From JADJWR01 sp964509545 (lineage in GTDB: Bacteria > Pseudomonadota > Gammaproteobacteria > Burkholderiales > Burkholderiaceae_F), in the NCBI GenBank assembly GCA_964509545.1, contig CAZDXQ010000074.1:1-13167 (forward strand): a DNA stretch of 13,167 nucleotides. The letters are read 5' to 3'. The position numbers and the translations under genes are program-made. The notes beneath the pieces are model-generated. The model saw only the letters and a program-made list of their open reading frames with translations, was not told the origin of the DNA and ran no database searches. Of the stretch, positions 1 through 6,259 are shown piece by piece. The number at the start of each line of letters is the position of its first letter. The first letter of the stretch is position 1.

Positions 1-66
1 GTGCAGCTCGCGGCACTATCGATCCTGCTGAAGGGGTTTTGAGATAGGTTCTACTCAACTGTCGCC

Positions 67-870
67 ATGATCCCGTTGATCTCGCGCCCCGGCGCGCTGG
101 CCGACATGGGCCGCACGCTGCTGCGCTGGCTCGCTGGCTGGTCGCGAATCGTTCACCTCGGCGCGCTGCTTGTCGTGCTGGCGCTGTCACCTTCGAGCTA
201 TACGCGCGAAAGGCGCGCGGCGATGGCGCGCCACCTGTATCTCGGCACGGCGCCGACGCTGCTGTGGTTCACGCTGCTGTCGTCGCTGATCAGCCTGGTG
301 CTGATCCGCATCGTCGTCGTCACCGCCGACAGCTACGGTCTGTCGCAGTACGCGCTGCAGATGGTGGTGCGTGTGCTGGTGCTGGAACTGATCCCGCTGA
401 CTGCTGCCATTTTCGTCGCGCTGCGCATTTCGCTGCCCGACGGCCGCGAGATCGCGCGCATGCGCGCCCGCGGCGAGCTGGAGCGGCTTGAGCAGCAGGG
501 CGTCGATGCGCTGCGCCAGGAAGTGCTGCCGCGCGTGGCCGCCGGCACCTTCGCCGTGCTGATGCTGGCCGCGGTGGCGGGCGTGGTAACGCTGCTGCTC
601 GCCTACCTGTCGGTGTACGGCTTCACGCCGGGCGGGCTCGAGCGCTACACGCGCACCGTCGGCCAGGTGTTCAGCCCGCCGGTGACGCTGATCTTCATGC
701 TCAAGACGCTGCTGATGGCGTTTGCGGTGGCGCTGCTGCCGGTGGCTTCCGCTCTGTACGATCTGCCGCGCACGCGCTCGCGCACAAGCGCCGAGCTGCA
801 GGCGCTGGTGCGGCTGTTCCTGGTCATGCTGCTGATCGAAGCCGCCTCGCTGGTCGGAAACTATTATTGA
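67..870 (+). CDS. MlaE/YrbE-type ABC lipid transporter permease
   Basis: Inner-membrane permease of an MCE lipid-transport system, expected to work with an ATPase (MlaF type) and the MCE protein encoded next. It is 267 aa, close to the family length. Hydrophobic segments lie near residues 30-40, 62-86, 98-120, 158-184 and 205-230, with a last one at 246-263. The core at about 100-185 follows the MlaE pattern: a LVLELIPL block (105-111), then ALRISLPDGREIARM, a charged turn, GVDALRQEVLPR (145-156) and a hydrophobic run. The next gene starts 10 bases after the stop and encodes an MCE protein, which strongly supports the call. The start at 67 has no clear Shine-Dalgarno sequence, so an alternative start cannot be excluded. 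The N-terminal 25 residues are less typical of the family. Whether the substrate is phospholipid is inferred from the family. Confidence 0.85.
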   Translation: MIPLISRPGALADMGRTLLRWLAGWSRIVHLGALLVVLALSPSSYTRERRAAMARHLYLGTAPTLLWFTLLSSLISLVLIRIVVVTADSYGLSQYALQMVVRVLVLELIPLTAAIFVALRISLPDGREIARMRARGELERLEQQGVDALRQEVLPRVAAGTFAVLMLAAVAGVVTLLLAYLSVYGFTPGGLERYTRTVGQVFSPPVTLIFMLKTLLMAFAVALLPVASALYDLPRTRSRTSAELQALVRLFLVMLLIEAASLVGNYY

Positions 871-880
871 GACCCAATCC

Positions 881-1864
881 GTGAGCCAGCCCCAGGCCCC
901 GCCGCCTCCGCCGCCGGTCGCGCATCTGGAACTAAAGGCGGCGCTGCTGCTGGCGCTGCTCGTGCTGCTTCTGATCGGCACGGCGCTTTACGTGCTGTAT
1001 GCGCGCGGCGCCTTCGAGGCCACGCAGCGGCTGGTGCTGATCGCCGAGGATTCCGAGGGCGTGCGGGTCGGCATGGACATGACGTTCTCCGGCTTCCCGA
1101 TCGGCCGCGTGCGCCGCGTCGAGCTGGGCGAAGACGGCAACGCGCGTATCCTGATCGACGTGCCAAAGAAGGACGCGCACTGGCTGCGCGAATCGAGCGT
1201 CTTCACGCTGGTGCGCAGCCTGGTCGGCGGCGTGAACATCCGCGCCTACAGCGGCGTGCTCGACGACCCGCCGCTGCCCGACGGCGCAGAGCGCAAGGTG
1301 CTGACCGGCGATGCCACCGCCGAAATCCCGCGGCTCGTCTCGGCCACCCGCGAACTGGTGCAGAACCTGACGGCGCTGTCGAGCGCCGACTCGGCGTTGA
1401 CCGCCACCCTCGGCAACGTTCAGGCCACGACCGAACGATTGAAGGGCAGGCACGGCGCGCTCGGCGTGCTGCTCGGCAACGACGACGATGCGAAGAAACT
1501 GATCGCCGCGCTCGACCGGACCAACACCCTGCTCGCCCGTGTCGATGCCCTGGCGGCGAAGGTCGACGGCATGGTGGCGAAGGCCGACGTGCAGGTCTTC
1601 GGCCCCGACGGCGTGATGCCGGAGACGCGCGCGGCGATCGTGCAGTTAAACGCCACGCTTTCAGACGCTCGAACGACGCTGAAGAAGGCCGACGCGCTGC
1701 TCGAGGAAGCGCAGGGGGTCGCCGCCAACGCGAAGGTGGCCACGGCCGACCTGGGCACGCTGCGCGCCGAAGTCGAATCGAGCCTGCGCAAGGTCGAACA
1801 CCTGGTCAACGAGATCAATCGCAAATGGCCGTTCGCCCGCGACACGGAACTGAAACTGCGATGA
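881..1864 (+). CDS. MCE-domain protein (MlaD family), periplasmic lipid-binding subunit
   Basis: Substrate-binding subunit of the MCE transporter, anchored in the inner membrane and projecting into the periplasm. The start is GTG, 10 bases after the permease stop. A proline-rich cytoplasmic tail (residues 4-13) precedes one transmembrane helix (about 20-41). An MCE domain follows at about 48-142, including the block with VRVGMDMTFSGFPIGRV and a later SLVGGVNIRAYSG. The C-terminal half (150-315) is helical, with heptad-like Leu/Ala/Val spacing, as in MCE proteins that multimerise into a barrel or tube. It ends in NRKWPFARDTELKLR, an ending I associate with this subgroup. It has one MCE domain only, so it is MlaD-like and not PqiB/YebT-like. 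The stop overlaps the next start (ATGA), indicating translational coupling. Confidence 0.9.
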   Translation: MSQPQAPPPPPPVAHLELKAALLLALLVLLLIGTALYVLYARGAFEATQRLVLIAEDSEGVRVGMDMTFSGFPIGRVRRVELGEDGNARILIDVPKKDAHWLRESSVFTLVRSLVGGVNIRAYSGVLDDPPLPDGAERKVLTGDATAEIPRLVSATRELVQNLTALSSADSALTATLGNVQATTERLKGRHGALGVLLGNDDDAKKLIAALDRTNTLLARVDALAAKVDGMVAKADVQVFGPDGVMPETRAAIVQLNATLSDARTTLKKADALLEEAQGVAANAKVATADLGTLRAEVESSLRKVEHLVNEINRKWPFARDTELKLR

Positions 1865-2565
1865 GTGGCGCCCGCCACAAGCGCCGGTCCCGCCTGCCGC
1901 ACGTGCGCGGCGCCGGTCGCGGCGTCGGCTCGATCGCGGCGCTGGCGATCGGCCTGCTGCTCGCCGCCTGCGCCAGCCGGCCACCGCCGCCCGACTGGCA
2001 GATGAACGCGCGGCAGGCGGTCGACAACGCGGTCGCCGCCTATCTCGAAGGCAATACGCGTGTCGAATCGGCCGAGTTCGCCCGCGCGCGCGGCGAGATC
2101 GCGCGCACCGGCCGCATCGACCTGCTCGCCCGGGCCGAGCTGATGCGCTGCGCCGCAGGGGTAGCGAGCCTGGTGTTCGAACCCTGCGCAGGTTTCGACA
2201 AGCTCAGGGCGGACGCCGCGCCGGCGGAGCGCGCGTATGCCGACTATCTGGCCGGGCAGCTTCAGCCACAGGACATCGCGCTGCTGCCGCCGCCGCAGCG
2301 TGCCGCCGCAGGCGGGAGTACCGCAGCGCTGGCGGCGATCGACGATCCGCTGTCGAGGCTGATCGCCATCGGCGTGCTGTTCAAGACGGGGCGCGCCGGC
2401 CCGGAAGCGCTGCAACTGGCGGTCGACACCGCCTCGGCGCAAGGCTGGAGGCGGCCGCTGCTCGCCTGGCTGAACGTGCAGTTGATGCGCGCAGAGAAGG
2501 CCGGCGCGGGCGCCGAAGCGCAGCGACTGCGCCGGCGCATCCAGGTCGTGCAAGACGGATCCTGA
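1861..2565 (+). CDS. Lipoprotein of the MCE transport cassette
   Basis: Predicted lipoprotein of 234 aa. Its ATG overlaps the stop of the MCE gene as ATGA, which is why I prefer it to the in-frame ATG at 1825, which would lie inside the MCE gene. A basic N-terminus (KHKRRSR-like, residues 6-20) and a hydrophobic stretch (23-36) end in a lipobox, LAAC, with the lipidated Cys at residue 37. Residues after Cys are A-S-R, with no Asp at +2, which fits outer-membrane sorting. The mature part is Ala/Arg-rich and helical, with two further cysteines near 99 and 112 that could form a disulfide. I do not recognise a named domain, and it does not obviously match PqiC. Position in the operon suggests it is the outer-membrane partner or an assembly factor of the MCE system; that role is inference. 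Confidence 0.8.
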   Translation: MSGARHKRRSRLPHVRGAGRGVGSIAALAIGLLLAACASRPPPPDWQMNARQAVDNAVAAYLEGNTRVESAEFARARGEIARTGRIDLLARAELMRCAAGVASLVFEPCAGFDKLRADAAPAERAYADYLAGQLQPQDIALLPPPQRAAAGGSTAALAAIDDPLSRLIAIGVLFKTGRAGPEALQLAVDTASAQGWRRPLLAWLNVQLMRAEKAGAGAEAQRLRRRIQVVQDGS

Positions 2566-2573
2566 CCGCGGCT

Positions 2574-2581
2574 GGAGGAGG
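2574..2581 (+). promoter_or_regulatory. Strong ribosome binding site (GGAGGAGG)
   Basis: Purine-rich GGAGGAGG ends five bases before the ATG at 2587 and is the strongest Shine-Dalgarno sequence in the window. It fixes the start of the GFA-family gene. It lies only 9 bases after the lipoprotein stop, so that gene could be translated efficiently from a shared transcript. Confidence 0.8.
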
Positions 2582-2586
2582 AAACG

Positions 2587-3081
2587 ATGGACAGCAGTGA
2601 TTCCGGGCCGTTCGACGGCGGCTGCACCTGCCGGTATGTCCGCTACCGCATGACCTCCAGGCCGCTTTTCGTTCACTGCTGCCATTGCCGGTGGTGCCAG
2701 CGCGAAACGGGCACGGCATTCGCGCTGAATGCGCTGATCGAGGCCGATCGGGTGCAGTTGCTCGGCGGCGAAGTCGAGGTCATCGACACGCCTTCGGCGA
2801 GCGGTCGAGGACAGAAGATCAGCCGCTGCCCGAGGTGCCGCATCGCCGTGTGGAGCAACTATGGCGGCGGTGGCGATGCGGTCCGCTTCGTCCGCGTCGG
2901 CACGCTCGACGAGCCGGACCGGCTGCCGCCCGACATCCACATCTACACGGCATCGAAGCAGCCCTGGGTCGTGCTGCCGGCCGGCGCAACGGCCGTCGAC
3001 GAGTATTACCGGGCTTCTGAACACTGGCCGCAGGAAAGCCTGCAGCGGCGTGCGGCGCTGATCGCCGGCCGGCGGCAGTAG
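2587..3081 (+). CDS. GFA-family (glutathione-dependent formaldehyde-activating/CENP-V fold) zinc protein
   Basis: Small zinc-binding protein of 164 aa, normal for the family. Characterised members are linked to S-hydroxymethylglutathione formation from formaldehyde, but most homologues have no proven reaction. The zinc ligands are visible: C13-x-C15 (GGCTC), the C32-H-C34-x-x-C37 block (CCHCRWCQR), and C81-x-x-C84 (SRCPRCRIAVWSNY). A conserved-style TGTAFALNALI follows the second cysteine block. There is no signal peptide, so it should be cytoplasmic. It starts 21 bases downstream of the lipoprotein gene on the same strand, so cotranscription is possible, but no functional link to lipid transport is evident. 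No glutathione or formaldehyde genes are nearby, so a formaldehyde role is not supported by context. Confidence 0.85.
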   Translation: MDSSDSGPFDGGCTCRYVRYRMTSRPLFVHCCHCRWCQRETGTAFALNALIEADRVQLLGGEVEVIDTPSASGRGQKISRCPRCRIAVWSNYGGGGDAVRFVRVGTLDEPDRLPPDIHIYTASKQPWVVLPAGATAVDEYYRASEHWPQESLQRRAALIAGRRQ

Positions 3082-3142
3082 CACGCCGCGCGCTCGGGCA
3101 GACCCAACGCCGCCCCGAGTTTCCTTGACCCCGAGGGTGGCG

Positions 3143-3156
3143 GGCCGGGCGCGGCC
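3143..3156. terminator. Possible GC hairpin between convergent genes
   Basis: GGCCG-GGCG-CGGCC forms a 5-bp stem with a 4-base loop in the 89-base gap between two convergent stops (3081 on + and 3171 on -). The surrounding G/C runs could give other pairings. There is no U-tract on either side, so it is at best a weak or Rho-assisted bidirectional terminator. Confidence 0.25.
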
Positions 3157-3170
3157 GGGCCCGGGGACGC

Positions 3171-3491
3171 TCAGTACTCGATCGTGTACTTGCCGACGTC
3201 GACGCGGATCACTTCGCGCCCCATCATCGCCGCCGCATTGCAGGCAAACTGGTCGGCCCAGTCCGAATCTTCGCGAAAGCGGCGCTCGCCGGCGTACTTG
3301 GCCACGCTAAGAATCCGGTCGGCAAGCAGCACTTTGCCCATCGGCGTCGGCACGTCGCACTCCAGTTCCTGGAACTGGCGGTCGAACCATTGACGCGCCT
3401 GCTCGGCCGTGTACCCGGCCAGGTGAGTCTCCGTCAGCCGGTACTCGAAGCGCTTGTCCCCGTCGAACGACACGATCACGTGTTGGTGCAT
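3171..3491 (-). CDS. Small hypothetical protein
   Basis: A 106-aa protein that I do not recognise. The start is the ATG at 3491 (protein begins MHQHVIVSFDGDKRFEY). It is supported by a purine-rich GGGGAGAGAG ribosome binding site just upstream on the minus strand (about 3494-3503). The protein is soluble, with no signal peptide or membrane segment. It is rich in aromatic and charged residues, has cysteines at 45 and 84, and reads like an alpha/beta fold with a beta start and end (HVIVSF; VIRVDVGKYTIEY). The same frame stays open for 2 kb upstream across the TPR gene, but only the part after this ribosome binding site looks like protein. It is convergent with the GFA gene and divergent from the TPR gene. 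A function cannot be assigned. Confidence 0.7.
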   Translation of the reverse strand: MHQHVIVSFDGDKRFEYRLTETHLAGYTAEQARQWFDRQFQELECDVPTPMGKVLLADRILSVAKYAGERRFREDSDWADQFACNAAAMMGREVIRVDVGKYTIEY

Positions 3492-3669
3492 GACTCTCTC
3501 CCCTGAAACCGGCGACGGCGTCATGTCACTGCTCCGTCGCAGGCGGCGCCGCAGCCCGACGACACGACGAACCGGCTTCGAAACGGCGATTCTGCCTGCA
3601 TCGGACCTCAGGTCGCGGCCCCGCCGAAACGCAACGAGTTTACCGGCGACACCGAAGCACCTGATCCGA

Positions 3670-3693
3670 CACCCCGGGCCGGCGCCCGGGGTG
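3670..3693. repeat. Perfect 10-bp inverted repeat (hairpin)
   Basis: CACCCCGGGC-CGGC-GCCCGGGGTG: ten paired bases around a 4-base loop. It is the most stable hairpin I found in the window. No T-run follows on either strand, so it is not a textbook terminator. It sits 69 bases upstream of the candidate -35 of the TPR gene, and could be an operator, a transcript-stabilising stem or part of an RNA. Confidence 0.7.
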
Positions 3694-3761
3694 GTGAACG
3701 ACCGTGCCGAGCGACGCGCATCGGATCGTGCCGTCGATGCGGCACCGTGCCGCCGCAAGGC

Positions 3762-3790
3762 TTGACACTGCCTGTATCGAAGCCGAGATT
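3762..3790 (+). promoter_or_regulatory. Candidate sigma-70 promoter for the TPR gene
   Basis: A perfect -35 box TTGACA (3762-3767) is followed after exactly 17 bases by GAGATT (3785-3790), which matches the -10 consensus at three of six positions. It would start transcription about 110 bases upstream of the ATG at 3906. The weak -10 keeps confidence moderate. Confidence 0.4.
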
Positions 3791-3893
3791 GCCGGCTTCC
3801 CTGCCGCGGAGCCGCCGCACACGCGGTCGCTGCGCCGGTTCCGTGCGGGACTTCAGCATCGTCGCCGTGGCGAGCCGGATGCCAGGGCGCTTC

Positions 3894-3900
3894 AAAGGAG
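3894..3900 (+). promoter_or_regulatory. Ribosome binding site (AAAGGAG) fixing the TPR start
   Basis: AAAGGAG ends 5 bases before the ATG at 3906. The in-frame ATG at 3747 has no such site and its extra 53 residues do not look like protein. With the start at 3906 the protein begins with a normal signal peptide. Confidence 0.8.
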
Positions 3901-3905
3901 CCGCC

Positions 3906-5690
3906 ATGCCCGCCAAGCCGTTGCGTCTCGCACTTGTCGCCGCTGCTTTGCTCGCCACGCTTGCAACCGCGTCGAGTCTCGGCGGCGACCGCGGCTTCGA
4001 TCCGCTGCTGGCCGACGGCGCGCGCTGCGGCACGCCGGCCGGCGGCTCGCCTGTCTTGCTGAAAGAGCTGCTGCTGGCCGCAACCGAAACGGCGCCTTTC
4101 CAGCCGCAGCCCGCCAGGCCTGCGCTCGGCGAGACGCCGGTGCTGTACGGCGAGCTCGGCACGCTCAGCTTCAAGGCGGGAACGCGCAGCGGCAAGGCAC
4201 AGGCCTGGTTCGACCAGGGCGTGCGGCTGGCCTTCGCCTTCAACCACGCTGAGGCGCAGCGCGCGTTTCGCGAGGCGCAAGAACGCGACCCACGCTGCGC
4301 GCTTTGCTTTTGGGGCGAGGCGCTGGTGCTCGGCCCGAACATCAACGCGCCGATGACGCCCGAGGCGAACACGGCCGCGCTTTCCGCGCTGGCGAAGGCG
4401 GTCGAACTGGCGGCGGCTGCCCCTGCGCGCGACCGCGCGCTGGTCGAGGCGCTGCGCAGCCGCTACTCGGCCGACCCGAAGGCCGAGCGCGCCGCGCTCG
4501 ACGCCGCCTACGCGGCGGCGATGAAAAAGGTCGCTGCGCGCTATCCGGCCGAGGACACTGTGCAGACGCTGTACGCGGAAGCGCTGATGGACACGCAGCC
4601 GTGGGATTACTGGGAAGGCGGCGGTGCGAAGCCGAAGGGCCATGGCGCGGAAATCGTCGCCACGCTGGAGAAGGTGCTCAAGCGCAGCCCCGACCATCCG
4701 GGCGCGATCCACCTGTATATCCACGCCGTCGAGGCCTCGACGCAGCCGGGCAGAGCCTTGCCCTACGCAAACAGGCTCGGCGCGCTGATGCCGGGCGCCG
4801 GCCACATCGTGCACATGCCGGCGCACATCTACTACCGCCTCGGCATGTACCGGGAATCGCTGCGGACCAACCAGCGTGCAATGGCCGCCGACGAGCGCTA
4901 CTTCAAGACCTCGCCGTCGGACCCGCTGTACAAGGCCGGCTATTACCCGCACAACATCCACTTCCTGATGGTCTCGGCGCAGATGGGCGGCGACGGCAAA
5001 TCCGCGATCGACGCGGCGGCCAAGCTCGATGCGTCGATGGACGCCGACGTGGTCGGCCAGTTTCCGATCATGCAGCCAGTGAAGGCCGCGCCGTACACCA
5101 CGCACGCACAGTTCAGCGCAGCGGAGACGATCCTGGCACTGCCGGCGCCGGCCAAGGGGCTGACGCTGGTCGAAACCATGTACCACTACGCGCGGGCGGT
5201 GGCCTTCGCGCAGAAGAAGGACGCTGCTTCGGCACGCAACGAGATCGATGCGCTGGCGCGCCTTGAGCAGAACACCGATTTCAAGCCATTCGGCGAATGG
5301 GCGATTCCGGCGAAGGAGATCATCCAGACCGCCCGTCTCGTGGCGGCCGGGCGCCTGGCGGACGCCAACGGCGATCTCGACGGCGCGGCGCGCGCCTACG
5401 AGGAAGCGGTCTTCATCGAGGATTCGCTCGCCTACATGGAACCGCCTTACTGGTACTACCCGGTGCGCCAATCTTTAGGCAGCGTGCGGCTGCGCCAGGG
5501 CAAGCTCGACGAGGCGGAGAAGGCCTTCCGCGACTCGCTCGCGCGCGTGCGCAACAACGGCTGGGCGCTGGCCGGGCTGGCCGAAACCTACAAGCGCAAG
5601 GGCGACGCCGGGGCGGAGAAAGCAGCGCGGCAGGCGTACGAGAAGACCTGGTTCGGGCCGGCGAACGGGCCGGCGCTCGAGCGGCTCTAG
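3906..5690 (+). CDS. Exported TPR-repeat protein with ordered histidines
   Basis: A 594-aa protein with a signal peptide (residues 1 to about 23), so periplasmic or secreted. Helix-turn-helix TPR units are visible at about 98-145, 161-185, 192-260, 283-330, 422-455, 475-506 and 516-582; the last follow the classical pattern (GSVRLRQGKLDEAEKAFRDS). The central part has a recurring block I recognise from a family of bacterial TPR proteins: RDPRCALCFWGEALVLGPNIN (C131-x-x-C134), IHLYIHAVEAS (H269, H273), GHIVHMPAHIYYRLG (H300, H303, H307) and YYPHNIHFLMV (H349, H352). TPRs usually make protein contacts. The Cys and His pattern suggests metal or cofactor binding, but that is inference. It is a single gene with its own ribosome binding site, convergent with the MaoC gene, and no partner gene is obvious. 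Confidence 0.85.
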   Translation: MPAKPLRLALVAAALLATLATASSLGGDRGFDPLLADGARCGTPAGGSPVLLKELLLAATETAPFQPQPARPALGETPVLYGELGTLSFKAGTRSGKAQAWFDQGVRLAFAFNHAEAQRAFREAQERDPRCALCFWGEALVLGPNINAPMTPEANTAALSALAKAVELAAAAPARDRALVEALRSRYSADPKAERAALDAAYAAAMKKVAARYPAEDTVQTLYAEALMDTQPWDYWEGGGAKPKGHGAEIVATLEKVLKRSPDHPGAIHLYIHAVEASTQPGRALPYANRLGALMPGAGHIVHMPAHIYYRLGMYRESLRTNQRAMAADERYFKTSPSDPLYKAGYYPHNIHFLMVSAQMGGDGKSAIDAAAKLDASMDADVVGQFPIMQPVKAAPYTTHAQFSAAETILALPAPAKGLTLVETMYHYARAVAFAQKKDAASARNEIDALARLEQNTDFKPFGEWAIPAKEIIQTARLVAAGRLADANGDLDGAARAYEEAVFIEDSLAYMEPPYWYYPVRQSLGSVRLRQGKLDEAEKAFRDSLARVRNNGWALAGLAETYKRKGDAGAEKAARQAYEKTWFGPANGPALERL

Positions 5691-5704
5691 CGTCGACGCC
5701 GGAA

Positions 5705-5717
5705 GCGGCAGCGCCGC
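5705..5717. terminator. Possible short hairpin between convergent genes
   Basis: GCGGC-AGC-GCCGC forms a 5-bp stem with a 3-base loop in the 30-base gap between the TPR stop (5690) and the MaoC stop (5721). It lacks a U-tract. It is placed correctly for a shared terminator of two convergent genes, but the stem is short. Confidence 0.3.
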
Positions 5718-5720
5718 CTC

Positions 5721-6188
5721 CTACACGGCATAGCGCATCAGCCATTGCGCCACCAGCGCCGGCCGGTCCGCGCCTTCGATTTCCACCGTCGCGTCGTAGA
5801 CGAGCTGACGCTGTTCGGTGCCGACCACCTGCGCCTGGCGCAGCACGAAGCGGCCGCGGATCCGCGAGCCCACCGGCACCGGCGCGACGAAGCGCACGCG
5901 ATTGAAGCCGTAGTTCAACGGGTAGCGCGCGCCCTCGACGAACGGGCAGACGTGATAGGCCATCGGCGCGAGCAAGGACAATGTCAGGAAGCCGTGCGCA
6001 ATCGTGCCGGTCAACGGCGGCACCGCCGCGCGCACGGGGTCGACGTGCAGGAAATAGTGGTCATCGGTCACGTCGGCGAAGGCATCGACCATCGGCTGCG
6101 TGATCGCGATCCACGGCGAGGCGCCGAGATCCGTGCCGACGCGCTCGCCGAGTGTCTCCCAGGCCATCGACTTGATCGGTCCTTCCAT
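5721..6188 (-). CDS. MaoC-family (hot-dog fold) dehydratase/hydratase
   Basis: A 155-aa single hot-dog-domain protein of the MaoC / (R)-specific enoyl-CoA hydratase family, presumably acting on an acyl-CoA in the cytoplasm. The hydratase signature is present as ADVTDDHYFLHVDP, with D43 and H48 as the expected catalytic Asp and His, followed by TGTIAHGFLTLSLL (60-73). Where PhaJ-type enzymes have DxNPxH, this protein has DHYFLH, a variant common in the NodN-like branch; the exact substrate cannot be inferred. I chose the ATG at 6188, not the upstream one at 6242, because an AAGGAG site sits just before it and the extra 18 residues look non-coding. It is divergent from the threonine aldolase gene across 71 bases holding a palindrome, and no other fatty-acid genes are near. 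Confidence 0.85.
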   Translation of the reverse strand: MEGPIKSMAWETLGERVGTDLGASPWIAITQPMVDAFADVTDDHYFLHVDPVRAAVPPLTGTIAHGFLTLSLLAPMAYHVCPFVEGARYPLNYGFNRVRFVAPVPVGSRIRGRFVLRQAQVVGTEQRQLVYDATVEIEGADRPALVAQWLMRYAV

Positions 6189-6193
6189 CACTG

Positions 6194-6199
6194 CTCCTT
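6194..6199 (-). promoter_or_regulatory. Ribosome binding site (AAGGAG) fixing the MaoC start
   Basis: Read on the minus strand, AAGGAG precedes the ATG at 6188 by five bases. This decides the start at 6188 over the longer frame beginning at 6242. The longer start would also place the beginning of the gene across the palindrome in the intergenic region. Confidence 0.8.
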
Positions 6200-6216
6200 G
6201 CTTTCCGGCATCGTCA

Positions 6217-6240
6217 GGACCGAACATTACCGCTCGGTCC
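6217..6240. promoter_or_regulatory. Palindromic operator candidate in a divergent promoter region
   Basis: GGACCGA and TCGGTCC are perfect 7-bp arms separated by 10 bases. A nested ACCG-CT-CGGT (6229-6238) overlaps the right arm. ACCGxxCGGT-type palindromes are typical of TetR-family operators, including regulators of acyl-CoA genes. The site lies centrally between the divergent MaoC (start 6188) and threonine aldolase (start 6260) genes, where a repressor could block both promoters. No regulator gene is adjacent, so the binding protein is unknown. Confidence 0.5.
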
Positions 6241-6259
6241 AAATCCCGAGAGACACCCG

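Larger units (their letters stand above)
3492..3905. other. Non-coding gap with hairpin and possible promoter
   Basis: This 414-base stretch lies between two divergently oriented genes. Frames open across it give arginine- and proline-rich translations without family features, so I see no gene. It holds a perfect 10-bp inverted repeat (3670-3693) and a candidate sigma-70 promoter (3762-3790) facing the TPR gene. It is much longer than the other gaps here, so it could hide a small RNA or a decayed gene, but nothing I can see proves either. Confidence 0.5.

Noticed and set aside
1..42. Possible end of an upstream gene (frame 1 stop at 40-42)
   Set aside because: Thirteen codons are too few to recognise a family, and another frame ends nearby at 45-47, so I cannot tell which, if either, is real.
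39..58. TTGAG/CTCAA inverted repeat just before the first gene
   Set aside because: Only 5 bp per arm with a 10-base spacer; likely chance, though it does lie near the permease start.
1420..3084. Minus-strand open frame of about 554 codons opposite the MCE, lipoprotein and GFA genes
   Set aside because: No family features. The plus-strand genes are clearly recognisable and tightly spaced, so this is an antisense shadow.
3171..5471. Long minus-strand open frame (about 766 codons) opposite the TPR gene
   Set aside because: Only its last 106 codons have a ribosome binding site and protein-like composition. The rest is Arg/His/Gly-rich and mirrors the TPR gene, a usual effect of high third-position GC.
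6189..6242. Upstream start for the MaoC gene at 6242
   Set aside because: It would extend the protein through the ribosome binding site and the palindrome, and the extra 18 residues do not fit the family.
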